From positions 18,462 to 82,461 of the forward strand of contig JAWQEG010002496.1 in the NCBI GenBank assembly GCA_033782935.1: DNA of 64,000 nt, written 5' to 3'. Shown here in pieces: positions 57,319-64,000 of the stretch (its first letter is position 1; each line of letters begins with the position of its first letter). The translations under genes were made by a program, and so were the position numbers. The notes beneath the pieces are model-generated. The model was given only the letters and a program-made list of their open reading frames with translations. It did no database searches and had not been told where the DNA came from. The stretch comes from Petrolisthes cinctipes. Its lineage: Eukaryota > Arthropoda > Malacostraca > Decapoda > Porcellanidae.

Positions 57319-57549
57319 TATTACCTAATCGTGGGTAAACATATCTATAAGGTGAGGCTTGAGGGTCACTCTGAGGATCTATAAACCTTCAATTTTTTCA
57401 CCTCGTACTTGACATAGCGGCGGCTCAGTACCTCCTATTCCTAGCCAAGTTCCTATAGCCTATACTAAGGTCGTGAGGGGAGGGAGGGGAACCTGTGCCT
57501 CACCTCCATGGTCTGTTCTCTCTCTCTCCTCTTGTGTTATTATAGGTTG

Positions 57550-57550
<1 letters not shown>

Positions 57551-57593
<43 letters not shown>
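57551..57593. repeat. (GT)n microsatellite
   Basis: About 43 bases of pure GT. Confidence 0.95.
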
Positions 57594-57594
<1 letters not shown>

Positions 57595-58589
57595 GATTTA
57601 GGCTGCGGTGAATTTTTATGCTTATTGTTGTTTTGTTGTTGGTGCTTCTGTATTTATTTTGTAATTCCTACTCTATATACTCCATGGGATACTAGGCAAT
57701 GCCCTGATACTATTGATAATCTTCGTATTAGATTTTTTAGACCCAAGAATAGATAAAATGAATGAGGTAGGTCGAGAGAACGAGGTGCCAGTGAGACAGA
57801 CCTGTGATATTTACAGTACCAAGCACACAACTGTAAGCAGTTAGTATAAATAAGCAGTCCGGGTGAAGGTAACCATTGAGACAGAGAGTGCATGGGGGAT
57901 GAGGAAGGCTGAGGGGAAGGTAGGCTAGTCAGCAGCGCCTCTGGGGCAGGTTAATAACAAAGTCCAATTAAGGGGAGACGAAAGTGAGACCAAGGTTTGA
58001 GGACGAGTGAATCTAAGAGAAGAGATTGATGTAAAAAAAAAAAAAAAAACTCGAACGAATGTGTAAATAAGTAATAAGACGTATGGATCTAAGAGAGGAG
58101 ACTGATGTAAAAAAAAAAAAAAAAAAAAAGTGAATGTGTAAAAAAAGTAATATGGCTTTATTTTTCCTGTGGACATTAATGGCTTCTACTGTATATATAT
58201 ATATATATGTATGATAAGAAGCTCCCACCTGTACCTGTGTCGTGTCTCGTACATCACCTATACCGTTTATATTTTGGTTATCCTCCGCTGCTCTCCATTC
58301 CTTCCTTCTTCACTTCGGTGGATGCCAAAAGCTTATTTCCGTATGACCTATCTGAGACATGGCCCACTTTTCTCCGAGTTATCTTGCTGTCCTTTCATCC
58401 ATTATCCCTCCTCTCCGCCATCATACCTTTCTTGTTTACTTTGCTTTTTAGTGTCTTACTTCTATTTTTCTATGTTTTATTTTTTATTTTTTTGCTTGTC
58501 TCGGTTAATTATATTGTCGACCTTCTATCCATCATCATCATCCTCTCCCTCTGCCACCGTGTATTTTATAATTTCTTGTCGTGTTGGCC

Positions 58590-58766
58590 TCGCTAGGTAT
58601 ACTCCAGGTAGGTCAAGTAGGTTCCAATGTTCTATCCAGCTGATTCCTCCATATAATTCCAAGCAACAAGCCACCATTATTTTTGTTTATCTAGCACTGT
58701 TTCCTGGCATATTTTGGAGGTATCAAGGCGCTCTAATGTTCCAAAAGTGTATTTTCACCCGCTTAA
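58590..58766. mobile_element. TTAA MITE, reverse orientation copy
   Basis: Contains CTGATTCCTCCATATAATTC, CAAGCCACCATTATTTTTG, TTTCCTGGCATATTTTGGAG and ends CACCCGCTTAA; the order matches the copy at 62914-63075. Confidence 0.72.
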
Positions 58767-60022
58767 TTAGGTTAATTACCATGGCAAGAGTGACTGCTGC
58801 ATGGAAGTTGTTTACAAGTGTGTCAGACGATATGGAACCTCTATACATTAGCGTCAGTTGTGGTAAAAACGGGAGACAGGATCATGAAAAAAGGAGAGAG
58901 GGAGGGAGAGAGAGAGGGAGAGAGGGGTAAAGAGAAGAGACAAGGCAGGACAGGTGTTGTGGAGAGAGAGTAGAGAGAATACTCCGAGAACCCGTTAGTG
59001 TGAGGGAGTGTCTCTTAAAGTGTGAGGAAGAGGAAGGGGGTTACTAAGGGGAAGGTAAAGGTAGGTAAAGAAAGAAGGTTTTTACGCCATTAAGGGACTT
59101 GTTCTTTTATCTCAGTGCTCCTCTCCGTTACTTTGGAGTTTGTGGTCTGACAGTCTCTTAGTAAATAATGTTAACATACATCACAGTGTAGGAGAAGTGG
59201 TCGTTAGTTAATACGTAGGAGAATGTGGTGTATAGCGGAAAATATATATGAAGAAATGGTAGATTGGCATAGGCAAATCGAAGGTAACACACACACACAC
59301 ACACAAATGTATGTAAATGCTTAAGGTGTGTGAAAACGTTCATATAAGGTGTGAGGTACTAAGTTTGTGTGTGAGGTAAGACAGAGCTCGATGATGTAGG
59401 TGTGAGGAAAGGTATGAGGGGAAATATGTGGTGTGTTTGAAGGGTTGAGGTGAGGTATATAGAGGAGGGAAGGAAAGATGAGTGATGTGGGTTCATATCT
59501 GTAGTGTAATGTGACCCAAGTTTAATCTCTGTTTCCACATCTGTCTCCCTATCTTGTTACGTTCTCACACCACCATACAGGCTTTGCTTCTCCTTCTCCT
59601 ATCCTTCCTACCATATTTTTCTTTACTCTCTTTCGTCCTATCCAATACCCATCTTATTCATTACTTTTCCCTATTCTTCAAATGCCTCTCTTTTCTCTTA
59701 TTGGCTTATCCTATCCATTCATTTCCATCACCCTTTTCTATAACATTTTTCTCACAGTAATGTCCATTCCCTCTCCATTCAATCCATTTCATCATTCCCT
59801 CTCAGTTTTTCCACCAAGAGAGCCAGAGAGGGATGAAAGACGAGTTCGATTTTGGACCTCATTCCCTCTTTTTTCGTTTTAAGGGTAGAGACATTAAGCT
59901 GAAAAATAAAAGACGTATTTTACTGAGAAAACACGAGGTCTTTCCCCAAAATGTTGATGAGGAAATGTTTGTCCTTTCTCAATCTTTTCTAAGGTGTTGG
60001 CATGTTTGAGTGACAGTGCCAA

Positions 60023-60024
<2 letters not shown>

Positions 60025-60070
<46 letters not shown>

Positions 60071-60185
60071 GCTCTATAAAGAACTGACGAATGTATGTTT
60101 ATATGGTTTTAAAATATTTGCCCTCACTCGTGTTGGTGCGTGTTTATTTTTAGAGGAAGTACTTATCTATTACTTTTTTGTATGT

Positions 60186-60262
<77 letters not shown>
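60025..60262. repeat. (GT)n then (CA)n microsatellites in inverted arrangement
   Basis: GT run at 60025-60067 and CA run at 60188-60262, about 120 bases apart; they could pair as a hairpin of about 40 bp. Confidence 0.92.
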
Positions 60263-60264
<2 letters not shown>

Positions 60265-60609
60265 CACAGAACGAGATCGTGCCAAGGTAATAAGACAGTA
60301 AATTGGAACTCAAAGTACCATAGTTAAGAATGTGATGTGTGGTGAATGTAATCTATGCCCCGGTGCATGTGTGGTCGACGGCTGGAAATGTAAGACAGTT
60401 ATAAACAATGTAGTCAGGCTGTAAATATTAACAATGATAAGAATTTGGTGATAAAGGCGTGTTGTAGCTAGAAATTTTCGTTGTGTTAAGTACCCATCTT
60501 GATCCGAGCTCCATGCATGACCTAAATAGAATAAATGTGTGAGGAGGCGGATGTCAGTGGAAAGACACATCCATTGATCTGTAAAAATTTGTTGATTTTC
60601 TTAATACTA

Positions 60610-60745
<136 letters not shown>

Positions 60746-61174
60746 AAAAAAGCCAGGGCTTTCTCTTTCATTCCCGTCTTTACTGCTTCTTACTTGTCTA
60801 GTTTATATACAAGGACACCAATCTCGTCAACCCTCCACAAGAGGTCGAAAAATGAGGTAGAAAACGCTTGTATTTTCAAGCCTAAAATATGTTCATGTTT
60901 ACCTCGGTAGGAGAATATTAAGTGGACACCTGAGATTCTTATTTTGAGCATGTCATCTGCAATTATCATTAGCACAGATTCGGAAGGTTTCATGTAAGGA
61001 ATTAAGGTCACTCAAAACATGAAAAATGATAACTTGGTGGTGATTATTAACTTTCAAAGCCTCCACCAGTGCCAGTCAGTATTTGCAAGTACGGTATTGA
61101 AGGTGTGAAGTCAATACGGATATGAGATTTGGGGCAGGTTAAGAGTGTCTCATCATTATTTTACCCACACTTTG

Positions 61175-61180
<6 letters not shown>

Positions 61181-61210
<30 letters not shown>
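61181..61210. repeat. (CA)n microsatellite
   Basis: About 30 bases of CA. Confidence 0.92.
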
Positions 61211-61211
<1 letters not shown>

Positions 61212-61913
61212 GAATAAGAGGAGAAGAATAAGAGGAAGAAGATATATAGGTTCACGTTGCTTTTGCCATAGTCTACATCCATCCATCTCTGTTTCGGTGC
61301 ATCTGAGAAAAAAAATATGGAAATGCAAGAGATTAAAGAAAGTGGGCGGTGTTTGGTGACTGTCAGTAATCACCCTTCTTTTGGATACGATACTGAAAAG
61401 AAGAGTTTCACCACGTAAGAAAAAATCACATGGACAGAAAAAAATATATACACCTGTTTTGCATCGCTGACACATTAACAATATTTTCAGAACACTAGAG
61501 TAATACCCCGTAGATCATTCAGTTTTATGAGAAATATGAACGTGGGTTATCCGTATCGATGTCTGTTATTTCACTTCAGTTGTATGTATAATGCTGAAAG
61601 TATACCCATGTTAAATATTGAAGAGATAGAGGTTGAAACAGAGAAATGGGGAAATAGGATAATGAAAGAAAAATAGAGAAATGGAAAGACAGAGCATCGG
61701 GAAGTAAAAAATGGGGAAATGGAGGTAGGGGAAAATAGATAACTGGAGAAACAGAGAAATATAGAAATGGGAAGTTAATTCAGGGATATTTATACAGAGT
61801 CAGTCACTCATCAACACCAATGAAAACCAAAATCACACAACCTCGGTCGACAACAGTTCAGTCTGGTACCAGTGTTTGAATTCACTCCATGCATATAGTG
61901 ACGGTCTCTTGAG

Positions 61914-61916
<3 letters not shown>

Positions 61917-61956
<40 letters not shown>

Positions 61957-61973
61957 TTGTGTGTGGGTGGGTG

Positions 61974-62017
<44 letters not shown>

Positions 62018-62040
62018 TGGGTGGGTGGGTGTGTGTATGT

Positions 62041-62093
<53 letters not shown>

Positions 62094-62097
62094 GGTG

Positions 62098-62143
<46 letters not shown>
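61917..62143. repeat. complex (GT)n minisatellite-like tract
   Basis: GT runs interrupted at intervals by GGGTGGGTGGGTGAGG blocks, about 225 bases. The interruptions recur two to three times, so the tract has a higher-order unit. Long Cys/Val or His/Thr frames across it are artefacts. Confidence 0.93.
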
Positions 62144-62146
<3 letters not shown>

Positions 62147-62437
62147 CCCTTTTGCTTCCTTCTTCGGGCAATTTAGCTACTGATTTAAGATTCACCCTGC
62201 ATTAGAAGTGATGTCCTTGGACCCCTGGTGAGCTGCTTTATCTGTGGACGAAAAATCGGTCAGCAAATGGAGATGAATAGTTAATAGTTGTTGCAATTGA
62301 GGAAAACTAAAAAAAATTACTTTCCTTTCGTGTTGAAGCAGACCCTGTAAGTAAACACAGATCGCCTCTGTAGGACGAGTCGAATGTGTTCCATGATTCA
62401 TCAGGTTGTTGATGTCATGTATAGTCTACCTCACCCA

Positions 62438-62479
62438 TAGTAGTAGTAGTAGTAGTTAGTAGTGGTAGTAGTAGTAGTG

Positions 62480-62521
<42 letters not shown>

Positions 62522-62604
62522 AGTAGTAGTAATAGTAGTAGTAGTAGTAATAGTAGTGGTAGTAGTAGTAGTGGTAGTAGTAGTAATAGTAGTAGTAGTA
62601 GTAA

Positions 62605-62679
<75 letters not shown>

Positions 62680-62680
62680 C
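62438..62680. repeat. (AGT)n microsatellite, about 240 bp
   Basis: AGT trinucleotides with scattered GGT and AAT variants. Same motif as 57164-57316, five kilobases away. Confidence 0.95.
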
Positions 62681-62913
62681 ACATGCAGGTAAAGCGTCAG
62701 TGGGTCATAGAGGGAGTGCCAATAAAGACTGATGAGGTGACAGACTCGAGTAGTGAAGCTGAAGCAGGAAGGACATAAGGACAGCAGGGTGACATGTTCC
62801 CCAAGTGGGCTCAGTTGGAAGCCGTTTTCCTTTCCTAGATCACCAGTGGGTTGTTGAGAGGGTTGCGTTATGCTATGCTATGTTAGGCATATCATTCATC
62901 AAGTCACCGTAAC

Positions 62914-63075
62914 GTAAGGGGTATATAGGTCCAGTGTTGGTAAATCTGGAGCATCTGATTCCTCCAAACTATTCCAAACAACAGGCCACCATTATTTTTG
63001 GTCATCTAGTCCTGTTTCCTGGCATATTTTGGAGGAATCAAGGAACCAATGTACCAAAAGTGTATTACCCCTTAA
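62914..63075. mobile_element. TTAA MITE, reverse orientation copy
   Basis: Left GTAAGGGGTATATAGG, right AAAAGTGTATTACCCCTTAA; contains CCAGTGTTGGTAAATCTGGA, GATTCCTCCAAACTATTCC and CCTGGCATATTTTGGAGGAA. The left target site has decayed from TTAA to GTAA. Confidence 0.78.
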
Positions 63076-64000
63076 AGTATGGATAAAGCTAAAGTGCAAA
63101 CATCCATGGGAGAGAGAGAGAGAGAGGGCTCTGAGTGTCTTCCTTAAACCGACAACATTAGGGGAACTTTGTGTGCTGCGTATACAGAGGTGATGAGGCC
63201 AAGTGTAGGAGTTAGGTTGACAGGGAATGAGGTGCTGGTGAGGCTGCAGAAGGAAATTTACGTCGTCGTTATCGTAAATGGAGTGGTTTAAACACCTCAC
63301 CCCACTCGGTCCCAATCAGTAAGGCTGCCAAGAGGGATAATAACTGGATGATCATTAAAAGCTGCTAAGGCCTCGATCAAGAATCCTCTCTCCTCTCCTC
63401 TCCTGTATGATTTTAAATTTGAATATTCGAATCATTATGATTTCTTAGTTAGGATTAATTCATGAGGAATTTTCAGTAATTTGTGACACATACAGTCATT
63501 TTCAGAGTTAAACATCTAGCATATGATATAGTTAGTCCATTACTGTATGCTAAAGATGAGAGCTGACAGTTTAAGATTGCTATAGGGATAGCTATTATTT
63601 CAGCGACTTTTTATGACGGAGGAAAGACACCGTCCATCGTCCACGAGTTGTATAAAGAGCAAAAGGAAAGACAACATTTACGCCACCCAGCTACACTCGT
63701 GATACGATATCCCTGACCAGAGACGAACGGCAGGCACCACACATACCCTGCATTCGAACTCCATAGGTGTACTGGGTTGGGAAATGAGCAATACCAGGCG
63801 ATTCAAAGCTTTCTGCTCCTCACACTCTGGTCAGAAATTATGTATCACGAGTGTACAATGTAATGACCAGGCAGTAAATCTAGGTTATAGCGACTTTGTG
63901 ATACACAGAGTGACTTGACCACCGAGAGTTAGAAAAATGACAGATCCAATTACAGAAGGCATGACAGAAGGTATACCATAAAACAAAACATACGGTTAAG
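63076..64000. other. right flank, no gene seen
   Basis: No supported coding exon, RNA gene or known repeat. Small (GA)n at 63113-63126. Confidence 0.45.

Noticed and set aside
58169..58930. 253-codon plus-strand frame
   Set aside because: Hydrophobic low-complexity translation that runs through a MITE and a purine-rich tract; no recognisable domain.
61914..62205. Cys/Val and His/Thr-rich frames
   Set aside because: Artefacts of the GT microsatellite.
62415..62692. Poly-Tyr, poly-Leu, poly-Val frames
   Set aside because: Artefacts of the AGT microsatellite.

Overview
The window is nuclear DNA of an animal, most likely a decapod crustacean. The genes are rich in introns, the non-coding DNA is AT-rich, microsatellites are very dense, GGTTAGG-type repeats recur, and there are many degraded CR1/L2/RTE-type retroelement ends and small palindromic DNA transposons. 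The species assignment is inference; the gene identities rest on reading the translated exons.

Layout. (1) Positions 754-2286 (+): an intronless 510-residue leucine-rich-repeat protein. (2) Positions 3561-26615 (-): a complete FANCM gene (Fanconi anaemia DNA translocase). I rebuilt it as 27 coding exons that stay in frame from ATG to TAG and give 2735 residues: DEAH helicase, a giant acidic disordered central exon, a dead ERCC4 nuclease fold and a C-terminal helix-hairpin-helix tail. It lies tail-to-tail with the LRR gene. (3) Positions 26.6-34.9 kb: intergenic DNA with microsatellites, a hAT-like fragment, a retroelement 3' end, TTAA-flanked and TA-flanked MITEs and LINE debris. (4) Positions 34959-41481 (-): a complete rabenosyn-5 gene (endosomal FYVE-domain Rab effector), 10 coding exons, 549 residues. 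(5) Positions 41.5-44.8 kb: repeat-rich DNA between the divergent RBSN and NDUFA12 genes, with a tRNA-derived SINE nested in a MITE. (6) Positions 44807-47077 (+): complete NDUFA12 (respiratory complex I), 4 exons, 140 residues. (7) Positions 47-52.8 kb: no gene found; one long palindrome. (8) Positions 52835-53917 (-): an intact 360-codon mariner-like transposase whose third catalytic residue is Glu instead of Asp. (9) Positions 54-64 kb: no gene found; very dense GT/CA, GA/CT and AGT microsatellites plus a few MITEs.

The three conserved genes act in unrelated pathways (replication-fork repair, early-endosome fusion and recycling, mitochondrial electron transport), so this is ordinary gene neighbourhood, not an operon or a defence system. 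I found no convincing new multi-gene system. The most unusual signals are local: short tandem duplications that copy splice junctions or a start codon in FANCM and RBSN, transposons lying within tens of bases of FANCM splice sites, several MITE families with near-perfect hairpins, and the DD34E-type mariner transposase.
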